The notes beneath the pieces are model-generated. The model ran no database searches, was not told the DNA's origin, and saw nothing but the letters and a program-made list of their open reading frames with translations. Below, one piece after another: positions 17,022 to 25,258 of a DNA stretch of 64,000 nucleotides. Numbering within the stretch: position 1 is the stretch's first letter; each line of letters begins with the position of its first letter. The stretch is taken from NCBI RefSeq assembly GCF_019655855.1, contig NZ_BPFX01000014.1, positions 1-64,000 of the forward strand, read 5' to 3'. The stretch is from Pseudomonas paralcaligenes. GTDB taxonomy: Bacteria; Pseudomonadota; Gammaproteobacteria; Pseudomonadales; Pseudomonadaceae. Made by a program: the position numbers and the translations under genes.

Positions 17022-17095
17022 GGTGCGCCGTGCGCACCGTTGCTTCCGTGGGAGCGGCGACGCACAAAAGCTTCGCGAGCAGAGCTCGCTCCTAC
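17018..17095. repeat. REP elements downstream of pyrD
   Basis: A GTAGGGTGCGCC-type half-element begins at 17018 and provides the pyrD stop codon. It is followed by a second palindrome, GTGGGAGCGGCGACG... facing ...GAGCTCGCTCCTAC (17048-17095). These are typical Pseudomonas REP palindromes. Confidence 0.65.
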
Positions 17096-17135
17096 GGTGG
17101 ACGTGCCTGTCACAGGCAATAATTAGCTGTTGCAC

Positions 17136-17236
17136 ACCTTGTGGGAGCGGCCTTGGCCGCGAAATTCGCGGCCAATCGGAATACCGCCCAGCCGCTCCAC
17201 AAAGCAGGATCAACGGATACATAGCTAATAAAAAAG
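17136..17236. repeat. Dispersed element of about 100 bases, copy A
   Basis: It starts GTGGGAGCGGCCTTGG and continues with CCGCCCAGCCG, CCACAAAGCAGGAT and ACATAGCTAATAAAAAAG. The same blocks in the same order recur at 27026-27131 (copy B), which sits at the head of the tandem repeat array. Confidence 0.6.
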
Positions 17237-17252
17237 GGCCCCGGAGGGGCCC
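17231..17252 (-). terminator. Rho-independent terminator of rmf
   Basis: Read on the minus strand, GGGCCCC TCC GGGGCCC is followed by TTTTTTATTAG, a textbook intrinsic terminator 58 bases past the rmf stop. Confidence 0.85.
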
Positions 17253-17310
17253 TCGGGCTCTCGCCCACCGCCCGGATGGGACGGTCTGGTGAAGTCGGGG
17301 TGATCCTGAT

Positions 17311-17526
17311 TCAGCCGACGGCGTGAAGTTCGTTGAGTCTGTGGATACCGGCGGTGCCGGTCAGTCCGTCCCAGTTGTCACCGCGGCCCTCCCGCCAGCC
17401 GTTGATCCAGGCTTGCCGAGTGGAGGGGTGGGTGAAGGGGCACATATCGCGGGATTTGCCATGAATGCCGTGCTGATAGCCGCGCAAGAATGCTCGTTCC
17501 AACGGATCACGCTTAAGTCTTCTCAT
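17311..17526 (-). CDS. rmf: Ribosome modulation factor
   Basis: This 71-residue basic protein, MRRLKRDPLERAFLRGYQHG..., with RDMCPF and ARQAWINGWREGR-like C-terminal features (here TRQAWINGWREGRGDNWDG), is RMF. RMF binds 30S near the mRNA exit to form inactive 100S ribosome dimers in stationary phase. It lies convergent to pyrD and divergent from rlmL. A set of small hairpins occupies its leader (17564-17620), and a strong terminator follows. Confidence 0.96.
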   Translation of the reverse strand: MRRLKRDPLERAFLRGYQHGIHGKSRDMCPFTHPSTRQAWINGWREGRGDNWDGLTGTAGIHRLNELHAVG

Positions 17527-17922
17527 AGGGTGTTGCCCTCACTGTTGACTGTTATGTCCCGTTGGCCCCTTGATGGGGCCGGGCAGAGAATGCTCTGCCA
17601 GCGGGGCCCGCTGCCGGCGTGGCGGGCCACCTCGTCGGCACCGTTGCGGTGTCGACCTGGGTTGATTTCTAGCGAATGCCTTCCACCCTGTGAATGATCG
17701 TTTTGTCATAAGGACGTAACGCGAGTGGGATGGGAGCCATAAGGTTCAACTCTTTTTTCGTCCGCCGATTGCCCTGGGCCGCGTGGTTGGGGAGTCTCGG
17801 CGGGGCAGGCAGGCGTATTGCCATTGCGAATGGCTCTCGTCTGTATGGCTCTTTTATTCCGACGAAGGGTCGCGAATGCGACCTTCCGCCACATGGGCTG
17901 GCGCCCGATTACTGGATACCTC
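17527..17922. other. Divergent rmf-rlmL intergenic region with clustered hairpins
   Basis: This 396-base region should hold the promoters of both genes. Near rmf there are three back-to-back palindromes: GGCCCC TTGAT GGGGCC (17564-17580), GGCAGAG AATG CTCTGCC (17582-17599) and AGCGGGGCCCGCT just after. They would lie in the rmf leader RNA. No gene was found here; the short frames give no recognisable protein. Confidence 0.5.
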
Positions 17923-20115
17923 ATGTCTGACCGCTACGAACTGATCCTCACCTGTCCCAAGAGCCTGGAAGGCCTGCTGCTCGAAGAAGCCAGTGGCCTG
18001 GGGCTGGAAGAAGCCCGCGAGCAGACCGCCGCCGTGCGCGGCTTCGCCCCCATCGAGGTGGCCTACCGCCTGTGCCTGTGGTCGCGCCTGGCCAACCGGG
18101 TGCTGCTGGTGCTGCGCCGCTTTCCGGTGACCAACGCCGAGGAGCTGTACCAGGGCGTGCTGGCGGTGGACTGGGCCGAGCACCTGGACCCGGCCGGCAC
18201 CCTGGCGGTGGAGTTCAGCGGCCACGGCGCCGGCATCGACAACACCCACTTCGGCGCGCTCAAGGTCAAGGACGCCATCGTCGACAAGCTGCGCACTGCC
18301 GATGGCACCCGTCCCTCGATCGACAAGGTCGACCCGCACCTGCGCGTGCACCTGCGCCTGGACCGGGGCGAGGCGGTGCTGTCGCTGGACCTCTCCGGGC
18401 ACAGCCTGCACCAGCGCGGCTACCGCCTGCAGCAGGGTGCCGCGCCACTCAAGGAGAACCTGGCGGCGGCCATCCTGATCCGCGCCGGCTGGCCGCGCAT
18501 CGCCGCCGAGGGCGGCGCGCTGGCCGACCCCATGTGTGGCGTCGGCACCTTCCTGGTCGAGGCGGCGATGATGGCGACCGACATGGCGCCCAACCTGCGC
18601 CGCGAGCGCTGGGGCTTCTCCGACTGGCTGGGCCACGTGCCGGCGATCTGGAAGAAGCTGCATGCCGAGGCCGAGCAGCGCGCCGCCGCCGGCCTGGCCA
18701 GGCAGCCGCTGTGGATTCGCGGCTACGAGGCCGACCCGCGGCTGATCCAGCCGGCGCGCAACAACATCGAGCGGGCCGGCCTGGGCGAGTGGGTCAAGCT
18801 GTACCAGGGCGAACTGGCGACCTTCGAGCCGCGCCCGGACAGGAACCAGACCGGCCTGATCGTCAGCAACCCGCCCTACGGCGAGCGCCTGGGCGACGAG
18901 GCGAGCCTGCTGTATCTCTACCAGAACCTCGGCGAGCGCCTGCGCCAGAGCTGCCTGAACTGGGAGGCGGCTGTGTTCACCGGCGCGCCGGAGCTGGGCA
19001 AGCGCATGGGCCTGCGCAGCCACAAGCAGTACGCGTTCTGGAACGGCGCGCTGCCGTGCAAGCTGCTGCTGTTCAAGGTGCTGCCGCAGCAGTTCGTCAC
19101 CGGCGAGCGCGGCGATCGCCGCCAGGCCGGCGAGGAGGGCGCCGCCGCGCCGGTGGCCAGCGAGCCGGCGCGCCTGTCCGAAGGCGGCCAGATGTTCGCC
19201 AACCGCCTGCAGAAGAACCTCAAGACCCTCGGCAAGTGGGCGAAGAAGGCCGGTGTCGAGTGCTACCGCCTGTACGACGCCGACATGCCGGAATACGCCC
19301 TGGCCATCGACCTGTACCGCGACTGGGTGCACGTGCAGGAGTACGCGCCGCCGCGCTCCATCGACCCGGACAAGGCCCAGGCGCGCCTGCTCGACGCCCT
19401 GGCCGCCATTCCCGTGGCGCTGGGCATCGCGCCGGACAAGGTGGTGATCAAGCGCCGCGAGCGCCAGGCCGGCACCAAGCAATACGAGCGCCAGGCCGCA
19501 CAGGGCCAGTTCATGGAGGTGAACGAGGGCGGCGTGCGCCTGCTGGTCAACCTCACCGACTATCTGGACACCGGCCTGTTCCTCGACCACCGCCCGCTGC
19601 GCCTGCGCATCCAGAAGGAGGCCGCCGGCCAGCGCTTCCTCAACCTGTTCTGCTACACCGCCACGGCCACCGTGCACGCGGCCAGGGGCGGTGCGCGCAG
19701 CACCACCAGCGTCGACCTGTCGAAGACCTACTTGGACTGGGCGCGACGCAACCTGTCGCTGAATGGCTTCTCCGACAAGCAGCGCCTGGAGCAGGGCGAC
19801 GTGATGGCCTGGCTGGAAGGCGACCGCGGCGAGTACGACCTGATCTTCATCGACCCACCGACCTTCTCCAACTCCAAGCGCATGGAGGGGGTGTTCGACG
19901 TGCAGCGCGACCACGTGCGCCTGCTCGACCTGGCCATGGCGCGGCTGGCGAAGGGTGGCGTGCTGTACTTCTCCAACAACTTCCGTAAGTTCCAGCTCGA
20001 CGAGAGCCTGGCCGAGCGCTACGCGGTGGAGGAGATCAGCGGCCAGACCCTGGATCAGGACTTCGCCCGCAACCCGAAGATCCACCGGGCCTGGCGCCTG
20101 ACCGCCAAGGGCTGA
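17923..20115 (+). CDS. rlmL: Bifunctional 23S rRNA methyltransferase RlmKL
   Basis: The 730-residue fusion has an N-terminal THUMP domain (about 45-155) and a first Rossmann methyltransferase with NPPYGERL (about 312) that makes m2G2445. A second methyltransferase, with LNLFCYTATATVHAARGGA and DPPTFSNSKRM (about 645), makes m7G2069. Both catalytic halves look intact. ATG 17923 was chosen because MSDRYELILTCPKSLEGLL is the family start; the frame is open further upstream. It is divergent from rmf. Confidence 0.97.
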   Translation: MSDRYELILTCPKSLEGLLLEEASGLGLEEAREQTAAVRGFAPIEVAYRLCLWSRLANRVLLVLRRFPVTNAEELYQGVLAVDWAEHLDPAGTLAVEFSGHGAGIDNTHFGALKVKDAIVDKLRTADGTRPSIDKVDPHLRVHLRLDRGEAVLSLDLSGHSLHQRGYRLQQGAAPLKENLAAAILIRAGWPRIAAEGGALADPMCGVGTFLVEAAMMATDMAPNLRRERWGFSDWLGHVPAIWKKLHAEAEQRAAAGLARQPLWIRGYEADPRLIQPARNNIERAGLGEWVKLYQGELATFEPRPDRNQTGLIVSNPPYGERLGDEASLLYLYQNLGERLRQSCLNWEAAVFTGAPELGKRMGLRSHKQYAFWNGALPCKLLLFKVLPQQFVTGERGDRRQAGEEGAAAPVASEPARLSEGGQMFANRLQKNLKTLGKWAKKAGVECYRLYDADMPEYALAIDLYRDWVHVQEYAPPRSIDPDKAQARLLDALAAIPVALGIAPDKVVIKRRERQAGTKQYERQAAQGQFMEVNEGGVRLLVNLTDYLDTGLFLDHRPLRLRIQKEAAGQRFLNLFCYTATATVHAARGGARSTTSVDLSKTYLDWARRNLSLNGFSDKQRLEQGDVMAWLEGDRGEYDLIFIDPPTFSNSKRMEGVFDVQRDHVRLLDLAMARLAKGGVLYFSNNFRKFQLDESLAERYAVEEISGQTLDQDFARNPKIHRAWRLTAKG

Positions 20116-20128
20116 CGGACCGCCGCCG

Positions 20129-21025
20129 ATGATCGACGACATCCGCTACCTGATCGTCTTTGCGAAGATCGCCGAAGTCGGCTCCATCTCCGGCGGCGCG
20201 GAGGCCCTCGGGCTGAGCAGCGCCACCGCGAGCCTGCACCTGTCGCGGCTGGAGAAGAACCTGGGTTGTGCGCTGCTCTACCGCAACACCCGCAAGCTGT
20301 CGCTGACCCAGGACGGCGCCGGCCTGCTGGAAACGGCGCGGTCGATGCTGGAGCTGTACGAGAAGGGCGTCATCGAGTTCAAGCAGCGCTCCGTCGCCAC
20401 CCGTGACAACCTGCGCATCGCCATGCCGGCGCTGTTCATCAACAGCGACTTCACTCGGCACATCGCGGCCTTCGCCCGGGATTACCCGGAGGTGGTGCTG
20501 AGCATCGCCTGCGACGACAGCCGCAACGACATCATCGGCGAGGGCATCGACGTCGCTTTCCGTATCGGCGAGCTGCCGGACAGCTCGCTCAAGGCGCGCC
20601 ACCTGTTCGTGCTGCCGCGCCGGGTGGTGGCGACCCGGGAGTTCCTCGCCGGCTACGCGCCGCCCAGCCACCCCCGGGACTTGGCCGCGATGAAATGGAT
20701 CGGCCTGACCATGCGGCCGAACCTGCGCGTGTTCCGCCACGTCGATGGCGAGGAGGCGGAAGTCGCCTACATCCCGGGCGTGCGGGTGGACAACGTGGAG
20801 GCTTCCTGCCGGCTGGCCTGCCTGGGCGTCGGCCTGGCCGCGCCGCCCAACTACCTGACCGACGAGGCCATCCGCCGCAGCGAACTGGTGGCCGTGCTGC
20901 CGGAGTGGTCGCTGGAGCCGCTGAAGGTCTACGCCGTGTGGCCGTCCAACGTGTCGACCAGCAGCATCGCCTACACCCTGATCAACCGCCTCTACGACGC
21001 CTTCAGCTCCCGCTCGCTGGAGTGA
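20129..21025 (+). CDS. LysR-family transcriptional regulator
   Basis: The 298-residue protein has an N-terminal winged helix-turn-helix (about 1-60; VFAKIAEVGSISGGAEALGLSSATASLHLSRLEKNLG) and a periplasmic-binding-protein-like effector domain (about 90-295). It follows rlmL by 13 bases and may be read through from it. Its 3' end overlaps the convergent LysE-type exporter gene by 23 bases. Target and ligand are unknown; the neighbouring exporter is an obvious candidate target. Confidence 0.95.
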   Translation: MIDDIRYLIVFAKIAEVGSISGGAEALGLSSATASLHLSRLEKNLGCALLYRNTRKLSLTQDGAGLLETARSMLELYEKGVIEFKQRSVATRDNLRIAMPALFINSDFTRHIAAFARDYPEVVLSIACDDSRNDIIGEGIDVAFRIGELPDSSLKARHLFVLPRRVVATREFLAGYAPPSHPRDLAAMKWIGLTMRPNLRVFRHVDGEEAEVAYIPGVRVDNVEASCRLACLGVGLAAPPNYLTDEAIRRSELVAVLPEWSLEPLKVYAVWPSNVSTSSIAYTLINRLYDAFSSRSLE

Positions 21026-21617
21026 GCTGGGTCCACAGCATGTAGCCGGCGGTGGCGATCAGCGTGCCGCCCATCGCCAGGTTGAACAGGCGGATGCGCA
21101 GCCGGCTGCCGAGCAGCAGCGAGAGGCGGTCGCCGAGCACCGCCCAGGTCGCCAGCGACAGGTAGCAGACGACGAAGTAGATGGCCACGAAGGTGATCAG
21201 CGGCGCCGGCGTCTGCGGGCTGGCGAACAGCGCCGCGCCGGAGGCGCAGGCGATCCAGGCCTTGGGGTTGAGCCACTGCAGCAGGGCGCCCTGGATGAAG
21301 CCGGGCCGGTCGGCGCGTGCCACCGCCAGTTCCGCGGGCGCCGTGGCGATCCGGTAGCCGACGTGGATGATGAACAGCGAGCCGGCCACCCCGAGGTAGC
21401 GGAAGAACACCGGGTAGTGCTCGATCACCGCGAGAAACCAGAAGCCGACGAACACCAGCAGCAGGGTGAAGCCCAGGGTGGCGCCGGACACGAACGGCAG
21501 GGTGCGGCGGAAGCCGTGGTTGGCGCCGGAGGCGACGATCACCATGTTCACCGGGCCGGGCGAGATGGACATGCCCAGGGCGAACAGGCCCATCGCCAGG
21601 ATCAGGGTCGGTTCCAT
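21003..21617 (-). CDS. LysE/RhtB family exporter
   Basis: This 204-residue membrane protein has about six hydrophobic segments and the family start LALGMSISPGPVNMVIVASGANHG (here LFALGMSISPGPVNM). WLNPKAWIACASG, another family block, follows near residue 115. It should export amino acids or related small molecules through the inner membrane. AGAGGAGATC precedes the ATG. It lies 26 bases downstream of the DUF2000 gene in the same direction. Confidence 0.93.
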   Translation of the reverse strand: MEPTLILAMGLFALGMSISPGPVNMVIVASGANHGFRRTLPFVSGATLGFTLLLVFVGFWFLAVIEHYPVFFRYLGVAGSLFIIHVGYRIATAPAELAVARADRPGFIQGALLQWLNPKAWIACASGAALFASPQTPAPLITFVAIYFVVCYLSLATWAVLGDRLSLLLGSRLRIRLFNLAMGGTLIATAGYMLWTQLTPASGS

Positions 21618-21643
21618 GCGCGATCTCCTCTAAAGCCGCGCGA

Positions 21644-22057
21644 TCAGCGCAGCAGGCCCAGGTTGCCGGTCAGCCGGGTCACCAGCTGCCTGTCGCCGAA
21701 CAGGCCCAGCCCCTGGTAACGGATCGCCTCGTCCGGGCCCTGGGCCAGCACGGCGGCGTACTCCTCGTAGGAACGGGTGCTGCGGGTGGCGTCGATCAGG
21801 TCCACCACCAGCAGCTCCTGTTCGAATTCGCGCAACTGCTCGCGCATGTGCTTGAGTCGCTCGGCGGTGCCCTTGAGGATCGGCAGGGCGAGGGTGGTGA
21901 TGCCTTCGTGCGCCTGGCCCCGGTGGTCGATCAGGTCATGGCCGATCATCTCCGGGTAGAGCCTGCCGAGGCTGGCGGCGATCACGGCGGCGGTGTTGGC
22001 GATGACGCCGAGGGGCAGGTGTTCGTCGATGACGATGACGCACTTGTGGTCGGGCAT
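21644..22057 (-). CDS. DUF2000 family protein
   Basis: The 137-residue protein begins MPDHKCVIVIDEHLPLGVIANTAAVIAASLGRLYPE, which is the DUF2000 pattern, a fold related to peptidyl-tRNA hydrolase 2. The biochemical role is unknown. It is first in a two-gene unit with the LysE-type exporter. The shared operon hints at handling of an amino-acid-like compound, but that is inference. Confidence 0.85.
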   Translation of the reverse strand: MPDHKCVIVIDEHLPLGVIANTAAVIAASLGRLYPEMIGHDLIDHRGQAHEGITTLALPILKGTAERLKHMREQLREFEQELLVVDLIDATRSTRSYEEYAAVLAQGPDEAIRYQGLGLFGDRQLVTRLTGNLGLLR

Positions 22058-22085
22058 GGGCTTTCTCGATAGCTCGTTCGCGAGG

Positions 22086-22110
22086 GCCCGGCCGTGTTCG
22101 CCGGCCGGGC
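22086..22110. other. Hairpin between the SDR and DUF2000 genes
   Basis: GCCCGGCCG TGTTCGC CGGCCGGGC forms a perfect 9-bp stem. It could end transcription from the upstream SDR gene, but there is no T-run. Confidence 0.35.
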
Positions 22111-22185
22111 GGTGAGCGCAACGTTATCGGGAAAGGCCCGGCGGATTAACGGGTAATCCTCTAAGGCTGTATTTGATTCCGGCCC

Positions 22186-22872
22186 TTACCAGGGCAGGGT
22201 CTGGTGCTGGTAGTCGACGAAGTGGCAGCCGCCGGCGCCCCGGTGGGCGGCGATGGTGGCCACCAGGCCGGCGACGCTCTGTTCCACGCTCAGCGGCGCG
22301 CCGGCGCCGCCCATGTCGGTCTTCACCCAGCCCGGATGCAGCGCCAGCAGCGTGGCCGACGGCGCCTCGGCCGAGTGGCTCCAGCTCTGCAGCAGGCTGT
22401 TCAGCGCAGCCTTGCTGGCGCCGTAGAGCGGCATGCTGGCGGAGAGGGCCAGTTCCACGCTGCCCATCTGCGAACTCATGAAGGCCAGCACGCCGTCGCG
22501 TTCGACGTGTGGCGCCAGGGCCTTGGCCAGGCGCAGCGGGGCGATGGCGTTGACCAGGAACAGCTCGGCCAGCTCGTCGCGGGTCGCCTGGCGCTCGTCC
22601 TGGTGGGCCGGGCCGGAGATGCCGGCGTTGAAGAGCGCGACATCGAGACGGGCGTCGCCCAGGGCGTCCGCGATCTCGGCCGCCGCCCGTTCGCCGGCCA
22701 GGTCACAGACCTGCACCTGGAGCTGGCCGGGATGGCGCGCGGCGAGTTCGGCCAGCGCGGCGTTGCCTGCGCTGCGCACGATGGCGTGGACCCGGTCGCC
22801 CCGGGCGAGAAAGGCCTGTACCAGGCCGAGACCGAGGCCCCGGGAGGCTCCGGCGATGAGGACGTGCTGCAT
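22186..22872 (-). CDS. Short-chain dehydrogenase (SDR family), 228 aa
   Basis: The N-terminus MQHVLIAGASRGLGLGLVQAFL gives the nucleotide-binding motif, followed by LFNAGISGP and the catalytic MPLYGASKAAL. It is an NAD(P)-dependent oxidoreductase of unknown substrate, resembling the CsgA-like and C-factor type SDRs. I chose ATG 22872; the open frame to 22947 has no family similarity. It diverges from a candidate 46-residue gene and the receptor gene. Confidence 0.9.
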   Translation of the reverse strand: MQHVLIAGASRGLGLGLVQAFLARGDRVHAIVRSAGNAALAELAARHPGQLQVQVCDLAGERAAAEIADALGDARLDVALFNAGISGPAHQDERQATRDELAELFLVNAIAPLRLAKALAPHVERDGVLAFMSSQMGSVELALSASMPLYGASKAALNSLLQSWSHSAEAPSATLLALHPGWVKTDMGGAGAPLSVEQSVAGLVATIAAHRGAGGCHFVDYQHQTLPW

Positions 22873-22907
22873 GGTCGCGGTTCCTGTGTGTGGCAAGGGG
22901 AACCGCC

Positions 22908-23048
22908 ATGGTAGCGCAGGCGGCGTGGCTGTCGGCGGGGGGCGCAATCGCCATCGGCATCGTGTGGGCTTTGTCCGGCGGACAACAGCCTTTCAGCAAG
23001 CTGTTCCGCCAGGCCTATCGGCAACTGTTGGCCGACGTCGGCAAGTGA
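22908..23048 (+). CDS. Candidate small membrane protein, 46 aa
   Basis: ATG 22908 is preceded by AAGGGGAACCGCC, a good ribosome-binding site. The product has one likely membrane helix (AAWLSAGGAIAIGIVWALSG, residues 5-24) and then an amphipathic basic/aromatic tail (FSKLFRQAYRQLLADVGK). I do not recognise it. It sits between a divergent SDR gene and a TonB-dependent receptor. The coding call rests only on the ribosome-binding site and composition. Confidence 0.4.
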   Translation: MVAQAAWLSAGGAIAIGIVWALSGGQQPFSKLFRQAYRQLLADVGK

Positions 23049-23147
23049 CTGTCCCGCAAGGAAAAAACCTCATGGCACATGGGTTGCTCAAGGACCCGGC
23101 GAGGGATGCGCCGCATCTTCGACAACAACATATGCAAGGGGGAGCGA

Positions 23148-25244
23148 ATGAACAGGGCAGCACGCGAATCACGACCGGGGCGGGTGGCCACATGGGCGCT
23201 CGGAAGCCTGCTGGCGGCCACGACCGGCGCCGGCCACGCCGCCGATGACCCGCGCCTGGCGACGGTGGTGGTGCAGGGCAGCAAGGCCAGCGAGGCCGAG
23301 CAGGCGAAGCAGGAACTGAAGAAGGTGGCCGGCGCGGTCGGCGTGGTGGACAACCGGGAAGTCGAGCGGGGACGGGCGCAGAACGCCGAGGACGTGCTGG
23401 CCTATCAGCCCGGCGTGTTCGCCCAGGCCACCAGCGGCACCGGCGCCAACAAGATCTCCATCCGTGGTTCCGGTCTCAACACCTTCTACCAGGGCTACGT
23501 CATGGGCATCAAATTCCTCTACGACGGCCTGCCGATCACCGGCCCCGGCGGCACCCAGGAAGACATGCTGAACATGGCCGGCGTCGACCACACCGAGGTG
23601 CTCTACGGGGCCAACGCCTTCGCCCACACGGCGCTGTCCCTGGGCGGCGCGATCAACTTCGTCACCCACACCGGCTACACCTCGCCGGGCGCCTACCTGC
23701 GCCTGGACGTCGGCCCCTACGGCTACCACAAGCAGCAGCTCAGCTACGGCGGCGTCTCGGGCGACAGCGACTTCTACGTCTCGCTGCTGCACAACGAGCG
23801 CGACGGCTTCCAGGACGACACGCCCAACCGCGGCAAGGACTTCATCGCCAACTTCGGCCATGCGTTCAGCCCCCGGCTGGATACCCGGCTGATCGTCCGC
23901 TACCGCGAGGAGCGGCTGCTCAACGGCAGTACCCTGACCAAGGCGCAGATCGAGGACGACCCGAGCCACAACCGGCTGCTGTCCGACCGCCGCAAGGACG
24001 GCACGACGCTGGTCGCCAGCAAGACCACCTACACCTTCGATGACGATTCCAGGCTGGAAGTCGGCCTCGGCTACAACAACTACCCGCTGCTCAACGGCTG
24101 GCGCTACGCCGCCACGGCGCAGGATTGGCGTTCCACCGACCTGAGCACGGTGATCCGCTACCTGCGCAGCGGCGACCGCTTGTTCGGCCTGCCCAGCGAC
24201 ACCACCCTGACCTTCAGCGACACCCGCCTGATCGACGGCGACGTCACCGGCTACCGCCAGAGCGACTGGACCAGGGTGCGCTACACCGACTACACCGGCT
24301 CGCGGGACACCGTGCTCGCCCTGGGCAACGAACTGCAGCTGGCCGAGGACTACTGGCTGTCGTCCGGCCTGTCGCTGATCAACATCGACCGCACCGCGCG
24401 GATCAAGTACTCGATCAACGCCAACACCAGCGACTTCCCCGACCACGTCAGCTACGACGAGTGGCACGTGGCGCCGCGCCTCGGCCTGCGCTACCAGCTC
24501 AGCCCCGAGGTGCAGCTGTTCGCCAACGTCAGCCGCTCCATCGACCCGCCGGTGACCTGGCAGCACGGCAGCACCGCCAACCCCTACCTGCGTCCGCTCG
24601 ACCCGCAGAAGGGCGCCACGGCCGAGTTCGGCATCCGTGGCGCCTCCGGCATCTTCGAGGGCAGCCTGGCGCTGTACCGTTCGTGGATCAGCGACGAGCT
24701 GCTGACCGTGGTCATCAGCCCCGCCACGCCCACCGCCGACGCGGTGACGGCCAACGCCAACGCCAGCGACACTATCCACCAGGGGCTGGAAGCCGGGCTC
24801 GACACCCGGCTCTGGGAGGGCGCCGGCGGCCACCGCGTCACCCTGCGCCAGGCCTATACCTTCAACGACTTCTACTATCGGGACGACGACGCCTTCGGCG
24901 ACAACGAGCTGCCCAGCCTGCCGCGCCACGTCTACCAGGCGGAGCTGGAATACCGGCACCCGCAGGGCTTCTACGCATCGCTCAACCTGCGCTCGGCCTC
25001 CGCCTACTACGTGGACTACGCCAACACACTCAAGGCGCCGTCCTACACCCTGTTCGGCGCGAAGCTGGGCTACGACGACCCGGCCGAGCGCTGGAGCCTG
25101 TTCCTCGACGCCCGCAACCTCACCGACGAGCACTACGCGACGGCGGCCAACACCGCCTACGACCTCAAGGGCGTGGACTCGCCGAACTTCTACCCCGGCG
25201 ACGGCTTCGGCGTGTACGCCGGCGCCTCGTACCGCTTCGATTGA
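23148..25244 (+). CDS. TonB-dependent outer-membrane receptor (first of two paralogues)
   Basis: The 698-residue protein has a signal peptide ending near AGHAA, a TonB-box-like ATVVVQG, a plug domain (about 55-165; AEDVLAYQPGVF, IRGSGLNTFYQG, GGAINFVTH) and a beta-barrel ending in the terminal aromatic YRFD. It takes up a scarce substrate with energy from TonB-ExbBD. AGGGGGAGCGA precedes ATG 23148. The adjacent binding-protein gene, and a close paralogue at 28304, tie it to the same import system. Substrate unknown; an organosulfur compound is a reasonable guess. Confidence 0.95.
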   Translation: MNRAARESRPGRVATWALGSLLAATTGAGHAADDPRLATVVVQGSKASEAEQAKQELKKVAGAVGVVDNREVERGRAQNAEDVLAYQPGVFAQATSGTGANKISIRGSGLNTFYQGYVMGIKFLYDGLPITGPGGTQEDMLNMAGVDHTEVLYGANAFAHTALSLGGAINFVTHTGYTSPGAYLRLDVGPYGYHKQQLSYGGVSGDSDFYVSLLHNERDGFQDDTPNRGKDFIANFGHAFSPRLDTRLIVRYREERLLNGSTLTKAQIEDDPSHNRLLSDRRKDGTTLVASKTTYTFDDDSRLEVGLGYNNYPLLNGWRYAATAQDWRSTDLSTVIRYLRSGDRLFGLPSDTTLTFSDTRLIDGDVTGYRQSDWTRVRYTDYTGSRDTVLALGNELQLAEDYWLSSGLSLINIDRTARIKYSINANTSDFPDHVSYDEWHVAPRLGLRYQLSPEVQLFANVSRSIDPPVTWQHGSTANPYLRPLDPQKGATAEFGIRGASGIFEGSLALYRSWISDELLTVVISPATPTADAVTANANASDTIHQGLEAGLDTRLWEGAGGHRVTLRQAYTFNDFYYRDDDAFGDNELPSLPRHVYQAELEYRHPQGFYASLNLRSASAYYVDYANTLKAPSYTLFGAKLGYDDPAERWSLFLDARNLTDEHYATAANTAYDLKGVDSPNFYPGDGFGVYAGASYRFD

Positions 25245-25258
25245 GCGGGGCCGCCGCC

